64,000 nucleotides of DNA from Clostridia bacterium (lineage in GTDB: Bacteria; Bacillota; Clostridia; Oscillospirales; Acutalibacteraceae), in assembly GCA_900755895.1 (NCBI GenBank), contig CAAEIG010000234.1:1-64000 (forward strand), in the 5' to 3' direction. How positions within the stretch are numbered: the stretch's first letter is position 1; each line of letters opens with the position of its first letter. Shown piece after piece: positions 25,887-35,460 of this stretch. Position numbers and translations under genes: made by a program. The notes beneath the pieces are model-generated. The model did no database searches. It was not told the DNA's origin and saw only the letters and a program-made list of their open reading frames with translations.

Positions 25887-27767
25887 ATGAAATCTCTGAT
25901 GGAAAAGCTGGAGCATTTATTGGAGCTGGGAGGCATCAAAAAGGATGTCACTTTGCTGGTGATCTCGGGAATCGCAGTGGTGCTCAGTCTGTGCGGTGTA
26001 CGGCCCCTGCCTTTTGATCTGGCCTGGATCGCCATTGTGCTCTGCGGAATTCCCATTATCTTAGAGGCCATCATTGGACTGGTAACCTCCTTTGACATCA
26101 AAGCCGATGTGCTGGTGTCCCTGGCATTGATCGCTGCTGTGTCCATTGGCGAGGATTTTGCTGCGGGTGAGGTGGCCTTTATCATGCAGCTGGGAGGCCT
26201 GCTGGAAGAGCTTACGGTTGCCAAAGCCAGGGCCGGCATTGAAAAATTAGTGCGTTTGACTCCTCAGACCGCCCATGTGCTTCGGGAGGGACAGGAGTCC
26301 CTCATCCCCGCGGCGGAGGTTCAAGTGGGGGATGTGCTCCGGGTGCTGCCCGGCGAGACCGTTCCAGTGGATGGCATTATCACCCAGGGACAGACATCGA
26401 TCAACCAGGCGGTGATGACTGGGGAGTCCTTGCCGGTGGATAAAACCGTGGGGGACGAGGTCTCCTCAGGCACGGTGAATCAGTTTGGCGCCTTCCAGAT
26501 GCGGGCGTCCAAGGTGGGGGAGGACAGTTCCATCCAGCGGATGATCCGTCTGGTTCAGTCCGCCGATGCGGGCAAGGCGAAAATTGTAGGCATCGCAGAC
26601 CGGTGGGCCACTTGGATTGTGGTCATTGCCTTGACTGCCGCCGCTCTGACCTGGCTGATCACTGGCCAAATTATCCGTGCTGTCACCATTCTGGTGGTAT
26701 TCTGCCCATGTGCATTGGTGCTTGCCACTCCCACGGCAATTATGGCGGCCATTGGTAATGCCACTCGTCACGGTTTTTTGGTGCGGGAGGGCGATGCTTT
26801 GGAGCGTCTTGCCAAGGTAAAGGTAGCTGCCTTTGACAAAACCGGAACGTTGACCTACGGCACACCGGTGGTGGTGGCTGCTGCCAGTTGTACCCCCAGT
26901 TACCCCAAAGAAAAACTCTATTGGCTTACTGCGTCCGCAGAGCGCTTGTCCGAGCATCCCTTGGGAAAGGCCATCACCTGTTGCTATGAAAAAGAGGGTG
27001 CTCTGCCCCTGGGAGAAGTCTCCGGTTTCCAGATGATTCCCGGCAGAGGAATCCTGGCCCAGGTAGAGGGCCGGGAGATTTTAGCGGGCAGCATAGCGCT
27101 GTTGGAGGACCATGGCGTTGCGGTCACGGTACAGGAAGAAGTTCAGGCATATCTGAACAAGGGCTGTACCATCACCTACCTGGCCGTGGATAAGGTTTTT
27201 GCAGGCTATTTGGTTTTGTCAGATACCTTGCGGGAGGAGAGCGCTGCCATGGTGCATTCCCTGCAGGAATTGGGGGTCCGGCCTGTGCTCCTCACGGGGG
27301 ACCACGTCAATGCAGCCAAAGCAATTGCCGGTCAGCTGGGCATTGAAGAGGTGCGAGCTGGCTGTCTGCCCGAGGATAAGCTCACTGCAATGGAACAGTA
27401 CCAGAATCAAGGGATGCCCGTGTGCATGATGGGTGACGGTATCAACGACGCTCCCGCTTTGAAAAAGGCCCAGGTGGGCATTGCTATGGGTGGGGTGGGC
27501 AGTGACATTGCCGTGGACGCAGCCGATATTGCCTTGGTGGATGACGAGGTCAAGGAGCTGCCCCACCTGATTGCGTTGTCCCGGCGGATGATGACCACCA
27601 TCAAGTGGAACATGAGCTTTTCCATGGCGTTGAACTTCCTGGCCATTGTCCTGGCGATTTTGGGAATTCTCAATCCCATTGTGGGAGCGCTGGTGCATAA
27701 TGCGGGTTCGGTGCTGGTTATTGTGAATTCAGCTTTCCTACTTAAGTGGAAATGCCGATCTCGATGA
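25887..27767 (+). CDS. Heavy-metal translocating P1B-type ATPase
   Basis: A 626-residue metal pump. It has the actuator TGES-type motif (VMTGESLPVDK), the CPC metal-binding motif in FCPCALVLATPTA (near 272), phosphorylation site DKTGTLT (Asp near 316), the HP motif SEHPLGKAI and hinge GDGINDAPAL. There is no N-terminal HMA metal-binding domain. The last helices carry HNAGSVLVIVNSA, which lacks the MxxSS of Cu(I) P1B-1 pumps and the acid of Zn/Cd pumps, so the metal is uncertain despite the copper-type CsoR neighbour. The ATG is 9 nt after AAAGGAG. Repression by the adjacent regulator is likely. Confidence 0.9.
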   Translation: MKSLMEKLEHLLELGGIKKDVTLLVISGIAVVLSLCGVRPLPFDLAWIAIVLCGIPIILEAIIGLVTSFDIKADVLVSLALIAAVSIGEDFAAGEVAFIMQLGGLLEELTVAKARAGIEKLVRLTPQTAHVLREGQESLIPAAEVQVGDVLRVLPGETVPVDGIITQGQTSINQAVMTGESLPVDKTVGDEVSSGTVNQFGAFQMRASKVGEDSSIQRMIRLVQSADAGKAKIVGIADRWATWIVVIALTAAALTWLITGQIIRAVTILVVFCPCALVLATPTAIMAAIGNATRHGFLVREGDALERLAKVKVAAFDKTGTLTYGTPVVVAAASCTPSYPKEKLYWLTASAERLSEHPLGKAITCCYEKEGALPLGEVSGFQMIPGRGILAQVEGREILAGSIALLEDHGVAVTVQEEVQAYLNKGCTITYLAVDKVFAGYLVLSDTLREESAAMVHSLQELGVRPVLLTGDHVNAAKAIAGQLGIEEVRAGCLPEDKLTAMEQYQNQGMPVCMMGDGINDAPALKKAQVGIAMGGVGSDIAVDAADIALVDDEVKELPHLIALSRRMMTTIKWNMSFSMALNFLAIVLAILGILNPIVGALVHNAGSVLVIVNSAFLLKWKCRSR

Positions 27768-28123
27768 GTGTAGAAAAAGGAAGACTGTTTTTGGACTATT
27801 TGACAATATAATTTGCAAAAAAATTACAAAAGAAGTGCGTTGACGACATAAAAAATATAATGATATTTAATATAAGTAACTTAGTAAAGAATTTTCAACT
27901 TTTTCTCTACGATCAATATGACGTATTTGTCTAAAAACGATAACCAAAATTGTGCATTATTGTGTTATATGCATCGAAATGCGAATTGCTTACGTGTGTA
28001 TGATAAATATATAGAAGCAAATACGAAATAAATATTACTTCTTTATGGTATTAACTTCTTCCCGAATCATGTCGAAAGAAAAAATACAAGCTGGAGCATA
28101 TTTGCTCCTAAGGAGGAAGGAAC
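27768..28123 (+). other. 356-nt AT-rich region before the chemoreceptor gene
   Basis: No ORF with a ribosome site was found. It carries a perfect 0A-box heptamer TGTCGAA (28070-28076) and a short hairpin directly before the ribosome site (28093-28108). No promoter could be assigned with confidence. Confidence 0.5.
28093..28108 (+). promoter_or_regulatory. Hairpin next to the chemoreceptor ribosome site
   Basis: GGAGCA-TATT-TGCTCC is a 6-bp stem ending 1 nt before the Shine-Dalgarno AAGGAGGAAGG (28110-28120). It could stabilise the mRNA 5' end or limit ribosome access. Confidence 0.45.
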
Positions 28124-30139
28124 ATGAAGACCATAAAGCAAAAACTGTTGGTTAGCTTCTTGGCATTGGTTACCGCTGCGGCCCTGATCTGTGGGGGCGT
28201 TGGCATCGCGTTCAACTATACCAATGCGAACTCGTTGCTCCAGCAGACGTTGACCGCTTCCGCATCCGTTGCGGCGGAGCGTGTCTCTTTTGAGTTGGCT
28301 GCTTACCGCAATGCCATTGCTGCATTGGGTATGAACCCCGCTCTGACGGATGAAACCATTTCCGATGCCGAAAAGGGAGAGATTGTCTCTGCCTGGGCAG
28401 AGTACTACGGCATGGAGCGCGGCAATTTGTTGGATGCCAACGGCAACAGCCTGATGGACGGCAACAATTACGCTGAGCGTGATTATTTCCAGGGTGCCAT
28501 GAAGGGCGAAGTTTCCGTGTCGGTCCCCACCATCAGCAAGATTACTGGGGAACTGAGCATCATGATTGGCGCTCCCGTGTGGAAGGATGGCAAAGAGGGC
28601 GGTACAATTGCCGGTGTGGTATATTTTGTGCCCAGAGAAACTTTCTTGAATGACATCATGTCATCCATTTACGTCAGTGAAAACAGTGGTGCCTATATGA
28701 TCGACTCCACTGGTATGACCATTGCCGATACCACTTTGGAAACTGTGACAGTGCAGAACATTGAGGAAGAGGCTAAGAGTGATCCTTCTCTGAAAACGCT
28801 GGCAGAGATGCACGCAGATATGCGGGCCGGCAATACGGGATATCATGAGTATACCATCGGCGGTGTAGAGAAATACGCTGCCTATGCTCCGGTGGACAAC
28901 ACCAATGGTTGGAGCATCGCCATCACTGCACCTCCGTCCGACTTCCTGGGTGCTACTTACATGAGCACTATCGCCATTGCCGTGTGCATGGTGGTGGTTC
29001 TGGTAGTGTCCGGTCTGATTGCTACTCGAATTGCCAATAGCATCGGCAAACCCATCAATGCGTATGCCAATCGGCTGCTGCAGTTGCAGGAAGGTGATTT
29101 GGCTACACCCGTTCCCCTGTTCCATCACCGGCAGGATGAGATCGGAACCCTTTCCAAGGCAATGGATTCCATTGTGAGCACCTTGCGGGATTTGATTGGT
29201 GACGAGGATCACCTGTTGGGTGAGATGGCCAAGGGCAACTTTGATGTTCGGAGTACCGATGAGGGTATTTACCGAGGAGATTTCAACAACATTTTGGTTG
29301 CGTTGCAGAATATCAACCACACACTCAGCGGAACTTTGCAGCAGATCAATCTGTCTGCAGATCAGGTATCCCTGGGAGCCGATCAGGTTTCCTCTGGTGC
29401 ACAGGCTCTGGCTCAGGGCGCTACCGAGCAGGCCAGCTCTGTGCAGGAGCTCTCCGCCACGGTTGCCGAGATCGACCATGGTGCCAAGACCAATGCGGAT
29501 GCTGCTCGCCGCGCTAAGGAGCGTGCCGACCAGACCGGCGATCAGGTCCGTCTGAGCTATGAAAGCATGGAAGACTTGCAGGAAGCCATGAATGCTATTT
29601 TGAAAGGCCACAAAGAGATTGCTCAGATTATTGGTACCATTGAGGATATTGCTTTCCAGACCAATATTCTGGCTCTTAACGCCGCAGTGGAAGCTGCTCG
29701 TGCAGGCTCCAGTGGCAAGGGCTTTGCAGTGGTGGCTGATGAGGTTCGGAGCTTGGCTTCCAAGTCTGACCAGGCCGCTAAGCAGACCAAGGAAATCATC
29801 GAGCGGTCCACGCAGGATATTCAGCGTGGCAGCGATCTCAGCAAAAATGTGGGCTCTATGTTGTTGAGTGCCTCTGACTTTACCGGAGAGACCGTTGATT
29901 TCATCAAGCAAGTGGCTGATAGCATGATCTCTGAGGCAGATACTATTACGCAGGTGACTGAGGGCATTGAGCAGATTTCCAGCGTGGTGCAGACCAACTC
30001 TGCCACTGCTGAGCAGAGTGCTGCTGCTAGCGAAGAGCTTTCCAGCCAGGCACAGCTGCTGAAGGATCTGACTGCTCGCTTCACCTTTAGCGAGGATGAG
30101 ATGTTGTCGGGCAATCCCAATAACGAGTACAACGTGTGA
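28124..30139 (+). CDS. Methyl-accepting chemotaxis protein (dCache)
   Basis: A 671-residue transmembrane chemoreceptor: TM1 (about 8-30), an extracellular dCache-like sensor (about 35-275; contains [17 protein letters not shown] and [12 protein letters not shown]), TM2 (about 280-303), HAMP (to about 355) and a long signalling helix bundle with the tip [20 protein letters not shown]. The tip contacts CheA/CheW. There is no C-terminal CheR-tethering pentapeptide. No che or flagellar gene is in the window, so it is an orphan receptor feeding an array encoded elsewhere, or another pathway. AAGGAGGAAGG precedes the ATG. Confidence 0.93.
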   Translation: MKTIKQKLLVSFLALVTAAALICGGVGIAFNYTNANSLLQQTLTASASVAAERVSFELAAYRNAIAALGMNPALTDETISDAEKGEIVSAWAEYYGMERGNLLDANGNSLMDGNNYAERDYFQGAMKGEVSVSVPTISKITGELSIMIGAPVWKDGKEGGTIAGVVYFVPRETFLNDIMSSIYVSENSGAYMIDSTGMTIADTTLETVTVQNIEEEAKSDPSLKTLAEMHADMRAGNTGYHEYTIGGVEKYAAYAPVDNTNGWSIAITAPPSDFLGATYMSTIAIAVCMVVVLVVSGLIATRIANSIGKPINAYANRLLQLQEGDLATPVPLFHHRQDEIGTLSKAMDSIVSTLRDLIGDEDHLLGEMAKGNFDVRSTDEGIYRGDFNNILVALQNINHTLSGTLQQINLSADQVSLGADQVSSGAQALAQGATEQASSVQELSATVAEIDHGAKTNADAARRAKERADQTGDQVRLSYESMEDLQEAMNAILKGHKEIAQIIGTIEDIAFQTNILALNAAVEAARAGSSGKGFAVVADEVRSLASKSDQAAKQTKEIIERSTQDIQRGSDLSKNVGSMLLSASDFTGETVDFIKQVADSMISEADTITQVTEGIEQISSVVQTNSATAEQSAAASEELSSQAQLLKDLTARFTFSEDEMLSGNPNNEYNV

Positions 30140-30158
30140 TAATATACTTTTTCCTTCA

Positions 30159-30203
30159 GACCCACCCGGATCCTGAACAAGCAGGACCCGGGTGGGTCTT
30201 TTA
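30159..30203 (+). terminator. Terminator after the chemoreceptor gene
   Basis: AGACCCACCCGG (30159-30170) pairs with CCGGGTGGGTCT (30188-30199), with a further inner TCCTG/CAGGA pairing, followed by TTTT. Confidence 0.88.
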
Positions 30204-30210
30204 TGCACAA

Positions 30211-30241
30211 AAAAAGGAGGGGCGTAAAACCCCTCCTTTTT
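30211..30241 (-). terminator. Terminator of the ddl-murI-argS operon
   Basis: AAAAAGGAGGGG / CCCCTCCTTTTT is a perfect 12-bp stem just beyond the argS stop. T tracts on both strands make it usable in either direction. Confidence 0.85.
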
Positions 30242-30262
30242 GATTTGATCGTTTCTTAGCAC

Positions 30263-31954
30263 TTACATGCTTTCCGGTGCAGTGACCTTGAACAGCTCCA
30301 AACCATTTTCCAACACTGTCCGAGTAGCGGTGCACAGGTACAGACGAGCTGCCTGCAAGGCTTCATCGCTGCCCTTGACCCGGCAGGCGTTATAGAACTT
30401 GTGGAACAGTGTGCTGAGATTCATCACATACTTGGTGATCTTAGCGGGGTCCAGTGCCTTGGCTGCACTCTGTACCTCTCCGGTGTAGGAGGACAGGTGA
30501 CGGATCAGCTCCATTTCCTCAGGTGCAGTGAGCAGAGCCAGATCCTCTGCGGTGCACTCTCTGGGCTGGATACCATCGGCAGCCAGGTTCTTCAAGATGC
30601 TGCAGATTCGAGCGTGAGCGTACTGCACGTAGTAGACCGGGTTCTGGGAATCCTGCTGGACAGCAAGATCCAGGTCAAAGTCAATACGAGTGTTGGCCTC
30701 ATAGGAGTTGAACAGGAACCGTGCGGCGTCCACAGGAACTTCCTCCAACAGGGTCACCAAGGTGATGGCTTTACCGCTGCGCTTGGAGGCTTTGACGATC
30801 TCGCCGTCCCGTACCAGACGGACCATCTGCATCAGCACCACCTGCAACCGGGAGGCGTCCACGCCCAGAGCGGTGAGGGCGGCTTTCAGACGGGGCACAT
30901 AGCCATGATGGTCAGCGCCCAGCACGTCGATGGCCAGGTCAAAATTACGGGTGACCAGCTTGCCGTAGTGATAGGCGATGTCCGGCACCACATAGGTGGG
31001 AACGCCATTGGAGCGCACCAGCACGAAATCCTCGCTGCCGTACTCTTCGCCGTGGAACCACACAGCACCGTCCTTCTCGTATGTGGCGCCCTTCTCCTTG
31101 AGCAGCTCCACGACCTTCTCCACAGAGCCGTTCTCATGGAGGCTGGACTCCTTGAACCAGTTGTCATACTCCACACGGTAGCGCATCAGGTCGTCGTGGA
31201 GACCCTGAATATTCTTAGGCAGAGCATAGCCCACCAGAGCGGCACGGCGCTCTTCCTGGCTGGCATTGACGTACTTGTCGCCATGCTCTTTGGCAAAGTT
31301 TTCAGCATGTTCAATGATGTCTGCACCCTTGTAGCCGTCTTCGGGGAAGGGAATATTTTCCTCTCCCTGGTAGATCTGGAGATAACGAGCTTCCAAAGAA
31401 GCGCCGAACTTGTTCACCTGGTTGCCGGCATCGTTGATGTAGAATTCACGCTCCACCTGGTAGCCGGCCGCGTCCAGCACTGAGGCCAGAGCGTCGCCCA
31501 GTACGCCGCCCCGAGCATTTCCGATGTGCATGGGGCCAGTGGGGTTGGCAGAGACAAATTCCACCAGCACGCGCTTACCCTGGCCGTAATTGGACCGACC
31601 GTAATCGCTGCCCAGCTTGTGAACCTCCTGGAGCACTTCGCCATAGAACCGATGGTCATAGGTGAAGTTGAGGAATCCGGGGCCGGCGATCTCGCACTTT
31701 TCAAAGTAGGTGCCTTCCAGGTTCAGGTTTTCCTGAATGGCCTGGGCGATCTTTTGAGGGGCCATGCGGAAGCTTCTGGCCCCGGCCATAGCGGCGTTGC
31801 AGGACCAGTCCCCGTGGGAGCGGTCAGCGGGTACCTCCAAGGCGATCTCCGGCAGAGGAGCCTGGGGCAGCTGGCCCTTCTCCACGGCCTGCTCCATGGC
31901 AGCCCGCAGCGCCTGGCGCAGCTGATCGGTAGCGGTGGCGACTAACTGAGACAT
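30263..31954 (-). CDS. argS: Arginyl-tRNA synthetase
   Basis: A 563-residue class I aminoacyl-tRNA synthetase charging tRNA-Arg. The N-terminal Add1/ArgRS domain (about 1-90) precedes the Rossmann core with the HIGH-type motif MHIGNARGG near 128. The KMSKS loop is represented by KASKRSGKAITL, with DALRY-type anticodon domain at the C-terminus. ATG 31954 is preferred because GAAAGG is 9 nt upstream; another ATG 9 nt earlier is possible. It is the last gene of the reverse operon ddl-murI-DUF1934-argS. Confidence 0.97.
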   Translation of the reverse strand: MSQLVATATDQLRQALRAAMEQAVEKGQLPQAPLPEIALEVPADRSHGDWSCNAAMAGARSFRMAPQKIAQAIQENLNLEGTYFEKCEIAGPGFLNFTYDHRFYGEVLQEVHKLGSDYGRSNYGQGKRVLVEFVSANPTGPMHIGNARGGVLGDALASVLDAAGYQVEREFYINDAGNQVNKFGASLEARYLQIYQGEENIPFPEDGYKGADIIEHAENFAKEHGDKYVNASQEERRAALVGYALPKNIQGLHDDLMRYRVEYDNWFKESSLHENGSVEKVVELLKEKGATYEKDGAVWFHGEEYGSEDFVLVRSNGVPTYVVPDIAYHYGKLVTRNFDLAIDVLGADHHGYVPRLKAALTALGVDASRLQVVLMQMVRLVRDGEIVKASKRSGKAITLVTLLEEVPVDAARFLFNSYEANTRIDFDLDLAVQQDSQNPVYYVQYAHARICSILKNLAADGIQPRECTAEDLALLTAPEEMELIRHLSSYTGEVQSAAKALDPAKITKYVMNLSTLFHKFYNACRVKGSDEALQAARLYLCTATRTVLENGLELFKVTAPESM

Positions 31955-31975
31955 AGTGTTCATCCTTTCCTTTGG

Positions 31976-32425
31976 TCATATCCGAATCCCCGCAGTGGGG
32001 CGTGGTTTCACTTCCACAGTGATTTCATTGCTGCTGGACAGGTTGGAGTCAATGTCCAGTGTGTATTTGATATCCACTCGGCCGCCCTGTTCCCCCAAGG
32101 AGGAATCCAGCTGGCTGGTAAAGACCCCAACGGTCAGCATGCCATAGCCTGTGTCGTACAGGCACAGGTGACGGCGGCCCTTTTCTAGAATCAATCGGGT
32201 GGCGGTACCGGAGCGCATCATGGTGACCTTGTCGGGTTCCACCTTCAGCACAGAGATGCAGCTGACCTTTGGGTTTTCCGCGTCGTACTCCTTATAGGCA
32301 ATAAAGCGGGTCCCACCCTTGGCGGTGTAGGAGCCTGTGGTGTTCAGAGAGATTTCACCCACCTCGTCCAGACCGGTGTAGTCCTGACGGCCAATGATGT
32401 TGATATCGTAATCTTCTTTTAACAT
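31976..32425 (-). CDS. DUF1934 (YwiB-like) beta-barrel protein
   Basis: A 149-residue small beta-barrel protein of the DUF1934/YwiB family, recognised by YTAKGGTRFIAYKEYD near the N-terminus, the middle VTMMRSGTATRLILEKGRRH and the tail VDIKYTLDIDSNLSSSNEI. Family members are lipocalin-like and often sit directly upstream of argS, as here (21 nt gap). Function unknown. It follows murI by 20 nt. Confidence 0.85.
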   Translation of the reverse strand: MLKEDYDINIIGRQDYTGLDEVGEISLNTTGSYTAKGGTRFIAYKEYDAENPKVSCISVLKVEPDKVTMMRSGTATRLILEKGRRHLCLYDTGYGMLTVGVFTSQLDSSLGEQGGRVDIKYTLDIDSNLSSSNEITVEVKPRPTAGIRI

Positions 32426-32445
32426 TCCCGTTCCCCTCTTTCCAG

Positions 32446-33264
32446 TTAGGTGGGGTAGCTTTCAATGTCGATACGCTGGGTGCGGCCTTCCACGCTGTGG
32501 CCCAAAAACAGTTCCGCCACATTGAGGAAGTTCTGGGGGGTGTCCGTGACGTAATAGCTGGCCTGACGCTGAGCGGATTCCTGACACAGCAGATCCTGTT
32601 CGGCCAGCTCCAGAGCCATGGCCAGAGCGGCTTCCCTGCCGCTGTCGATGAGGGTGACTCCTTTGCCCATCACGCCGGCAATGGTGGGGGCGATGATGGG
32701 GTAGTGAGTACAGCCCAGGATCAGGGTGTCCACCCCGGCGGCTCGCACAGGTGCCAGATAGCGTTCCGCCACCAGACGGGTCACCTCGTCCTGGGGAGAG
32801 ACAAATCCGCTTTCCACCAAAGAGACGAACAGGGGGCATGCTTGGGGGAACACCTGGAACTTGTGGTTGATCCGCAGCAGGGCGCTGCGGTAGGAGTCGC
32901 TGGCGATGGTGGCTGCTGTGCCAATGACGCCGATTTTTCCATTTTTTGTGGCAGCGGCTGCGGCCTTGGCGCTGGGCTCGATCACGTCCAGATAGGGGAC
33001 GCTCAAAGCTTCTCCCACGCTGCGGGCCACCGAACTGACGGTGCCGCAGGCAGCCAGTACTGCCTTGACGTTTTGGGAAAGCAGGAATTCCATATCCTGC
33101 TTGGCATAGCGCAGGATGGTGTCCGTGCTCCGGGAACCATAGGGCACCCGACCGGTGTCCCCGAAGTAGACTACGCTTTCCCCGGGCAGCACCTTTTCCA
33201 ACTGTTTGACAGCGGTGAGCCCGCCCAGGCCGGAGTCGAACACGCCGATGGGTCGGTTATCCAT
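32446..33264 (-). CDS. murI: Glutamate racemase
   Basis: A 272-residue Asp/Glu racemase providing D-glutamate for peptidoglycan. It starts RPIGVFDSGLGGLTAVKQL with the substrate-binding DSG. The two catalytic cysteines lie in AACGTVSSVA and ILGCTHYP. The start ATG 33264 matches the family N-terminus; the open frame upstream lacks a ribosome site. It lies 16 nt downstream of ddl, pairing two cell-wall D-amino-acid enzymes in one operon. Confidence 0.96.
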   Translation of the reverse strand: MDNRPIGVFDSGLGGLTAVKQLEKVLPGESVVYFGDTGRVPYGSRSTDTILRYAKQDMEFLLSQNVKAVLAACGTVSSVARSVGEALSVPYLDVIEPSAKAAAAATKNGKIGVIGTAATIASDSYRSALLRINHKFQVFPQACPLFVSLVESGFVSPQDEVTRLVAERYLAPVRAAGVDTLILGCTHYPIIAPTIAGVMGKGVTLIDSGREAALAMALELAEQDLLCQESAQRQASYYVTDTPQNFLNVAELFLGHSVEGRTQRIDIESYPT

Positions 33265-33280
33265 AAGGGTCCAGCCTCCC

Positions 33281-34360
33281 TCACAGTGCGGCCTGGGCAA
33301 GGGCCAGGTCGATCAGCCGGTCCAACAGCTGGCTGTAGGTCAACCCCATAGCCATCCACAGCTTGGGATACATGCTGATGGAGGTGAATCCCGGCAAGGT
33401 GTTGATCTCATTGAGGATCACCCGGTGATCCCCCTTGGTGACAAAGAAATCCACCCGGGCCAGGCCGGAGCAGCCCAACAGCCGGAAAGCCCGCACGGCT
33501 ACCTGGCGGATCTTTTCGGAGGTCTCCTCAGGGATACGCGCAGGAATATACAACTGGCTGGTGCCATTGATGTACTTGTCGTCGTAATCGTAGAACTGGG
33601 CAGAAGCGCCGATTTCACCCACCAGGGAGGCTTCGCAGTCCCGGTTTCCCAGCACAGCGCACTCCACCTCTTGGCCGTCGATGCCTTCTTCTACCACCAC
33701 TTTTTTGTCCTCTTTGGCGGCTTTGCGGATGGCCTCGTCCAAGTCCTCGGCGCGCTCCACTTTGCTGACGCCCACAGAGGAGCCAGCATTGGCAGGCTTC
33801 ACAAATACGGGGAAGTCAAACCGGGCCTGAATCTTCTGCTTGATGGTGTCGGGGGCGGCATCAAAGCGGTCGGAGTAGAACCACAGGTAATGGGCCTGCT
33901 CAATGTCCGCCGCAGACAGCAGGGAGTGGGTCACGGCCTTGTCCATGCAGATAGCGGAAGATTCCGCGTCGCAACCCACAAAGGGGATGCCGGAGATCTG
34001 GAACAGTCCCTGGATGGTGCCGTCCTCGCCATTTTTGCCGTGGAGGGCGGGGAAGATCACGTCCACCGGGATGATCTGTGCCTTCCCATCCTGGAGGGAC
34101 ACCAGTCCGTGGACGGAGGGGTCGGGGGAGAGGAAGGTGGGGGTCACAGGACCCTGTTCCCAAGCGCCGGAAACGATCTCCTGGACCTCTCCGGTGTAGA
34201 GGAGCCATTTGCCCTCTTTGGTGATGCCCACCATGTGAACGTCGTACTTGTCTCGATCCAGGTTCTCCAAAATGGAAGTGACCGACATGCGAGAGACCTC
34301 ATGCTCTGAGGAGACGCCGCCGAAGATCACTGCCAGACTCAATTTGCTGCTATTGTTCAT
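33281..34360 (-). CDS. ddl: D-alanine--D-alanine ligase
   Basis: A 359-residue ATP-grasp ligase forming D-Ala-D-Ala for peptidoglycan. N-terminal LAVIFGGVSSEHEVS, central HGKNGEDGTIQGLFQISGIP, ATP-grasp FPVFVKPANAGSSVGVSKV and C-terminal ILNEINTLPGFTSISMYPKL are all present. The Tyr of the KPxxxGSSxG...Y(D) ligase class is seen in FYDYDDKYI, typical of the D-Ala-D-Ala rather than D-Lac enzymes. Start is ATG 34360 or 34366 (AGGG lies 10 or 4 nt away). First gene of the operon. Confidence 0.96.
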   Translation of the reverse strand: MNNSSKLSLAVIFGGVSSEHEVSRMSVTSILENLDRDKYDVHMVGITKEGKWLLYTGEVQEIVSGAWEQGPVTPTFLSPDPSVHGLVSLQDGKAQIIPVDVIFPALHGKNGEDGTIQGLFQISGIPFVGCDAESSAICMDKAVTHSLLSAADIEQAHYLWFYSDRFDAAPDTIKQKIQARFDFPVFVKPANAGSSVGVSKVERAEDLDEAIRKAAKEDKKVVVEEGIDGQEVECAVLGNRDCEASLVGEIGASAQFYDYDDKYINGTSQLYIPARIPEETSEKIRQVAVRAFRLLGCSGLARVDFFVTKGDHRVILNEINTLPGFTSISMYPKLWMAMGLTYSQLLDRLIDLALAQAAL

Positions 34361-34526
34361 TGCCATCACACCCTAATAAATGTTGTATTCCCGGGAGCGA
34401 CAAAACCGCTCCCAGCAGCAGGCAGCCCTGGGCCCCAGGGAGGAGTCTCCCGGGCGAGGGCACATTCGATTCCATATTATACTATGCCCGTCGTGATTTC
34501 GCAACTCCGGGGGCGGGAAAAAAAGA

Positions 34527-34555
34527 TAGACTTTTCCGGCTGCTCATGCTATACT
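34527..34555 (+). promoter_or_regulatory. Promoter of the 34.6-kb hypothetical gene
   Basis: TAGACT (34527-34532), 17 bp, TATACT (34550-34555), 46 bp before the TTG start. Confidence 0.6.
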
Positions 34556-34601
34556 GGTATCCAAATGAAATTAGCACAACGCTGTTTTGGAGTGGATCAT
34601 T

Positions 34602-35387
34602 TTGGATTTGAAAGCCTTTGAACTGATAGAGACCGGCCTGCAGGAAGAGCTTCTGAAGCAGGGCTTTGACGAGGCCCAGCCCCTGGAGGACCCCGATGGC
34701 AAGTTGGTGATGTTCACCGCTGCGGACGTGGCCTATGGTCTGATGTACGATGTGAAGCAGCAGCGGTTTGAGCTGCGTTCCACCACCCTGACGGATGAGG
34801 GTAAGCCCGGCACCTGGCGCAGCCTGTCCCTGTGGCTGTTTGACGAGAAAGAGGGCACCAAGGCTGACGCTGAGAGCATTCTCAACGACTTCTTGGAGGT
34901 TGTCCGCGGACCCAAGCGTGTGGCGGTGGTGCAGCAGAAGCGCCGCACCAAAGACGGCGACCGTTCGGTGGATCCGCTGTTCTTTGTCAACCGCTTGGTG
35001 AATATCTTCCCGGAGCTGCGTGAGCCCCTGAACCAGGAGAAGATCACCTATGGCCAGGTGCGCTATGTCACCTTTGTAAAAGCCCATGCGGTGTCCCTGT
35101 GCAAGGACTTGGCGCTGAAGTATCCCAACAGTGACCCCATGAGAAAACTTTGCGCCCTGCTGGACGACATGTATAAGAACGGCGATCTGGACACCCGTTC
35201 CATGGTGACCATCAGCCTGCTCAACGAGCTGCCCGACGACGCTTTCCAAGTGTTTGTAGAGCACGTGGGGGAGGAGCTGCAGAAGGACCTGAAGTACACC
35301 CGCAAGCTCAAGGGCAAGAAGATCAAGCCCGAGAAGAAAAAGAAAAAGAAGAAGGTTGTGGCAAAGCCCCTGGACAACAAGCACTGA
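34602..35387 (+). CDS. Conserved hypothetical protein with Lys-rich tail
   Basis: A 261-residue soluble protein that I do not recognise. It is acidic and mixed alpha/beta up to about 235, then ends in a strongly basic tail (LKGKKIKPEKKKKKKKVV). That charge split suggests binding to nucleic acid or an acidic partner. A TTG start at 34602 is preferred because GGAG lies 9 nt upstream; another TTG 15 nt earlier has no spacing for a ribosome site. It has its own promoter and a strong terminator, and neighbours on both sides are on the other strand. Confidence 0.6.
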   Translation: MDLKAFELIETGLQEELLKQGFDEAQPLEDPDGKLVMFTAADVAYGLMYDVKQQRFELRSTTLTDEGKPGTWRSLSLWLFDEKEGTKADAESILNDFLEVVRGPKRVAVVQQKRRTKDGDRSVDPLFFVNRLVNIFPELREPLNQEKITYGQVRYVTFVKAHAVSLCKDLALKYPNSDPMRKLCALLDDMYKNGDLDTRSMVTISLLNELPDDAFQVFVEHVGEELQKDLKYTRKLKGKKIKPEKKKKKKKVVAKPLDNKH

Positions 35388-35416
35388 GGATTGTTTCACA
35401 GCCGTAAAAGCAAAAT

Positions 35417-35448
35417 AAAAAGGGATGCCTGGATGGCATCCCTTTTTT
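35417..35448. terminator. Bidirectional terminator at 35.4 kb
   Basis: AAAAAGGGATGCC / GGCATCCCTTTTTT, at least 8 G/C-rich pairs plus A/T flanks. It lies between the convergent hypothetical gene and the YczE-like gene. Confidence 0.88.
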
Positions 35449-35460
35449 GTGTTTCTAAAA

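Noticed and set aside
28661..30262. 533-codon reverse frame over the chemoreceptor
   Set aside because: It overlaps a canonical MCP gene and its terminator and has no recognisable domain.
30401..31483. 360-codon + strand frame over argS
   Set aside because: Shadow of argS, which has all synthetase motifs and a proper ribosome site.
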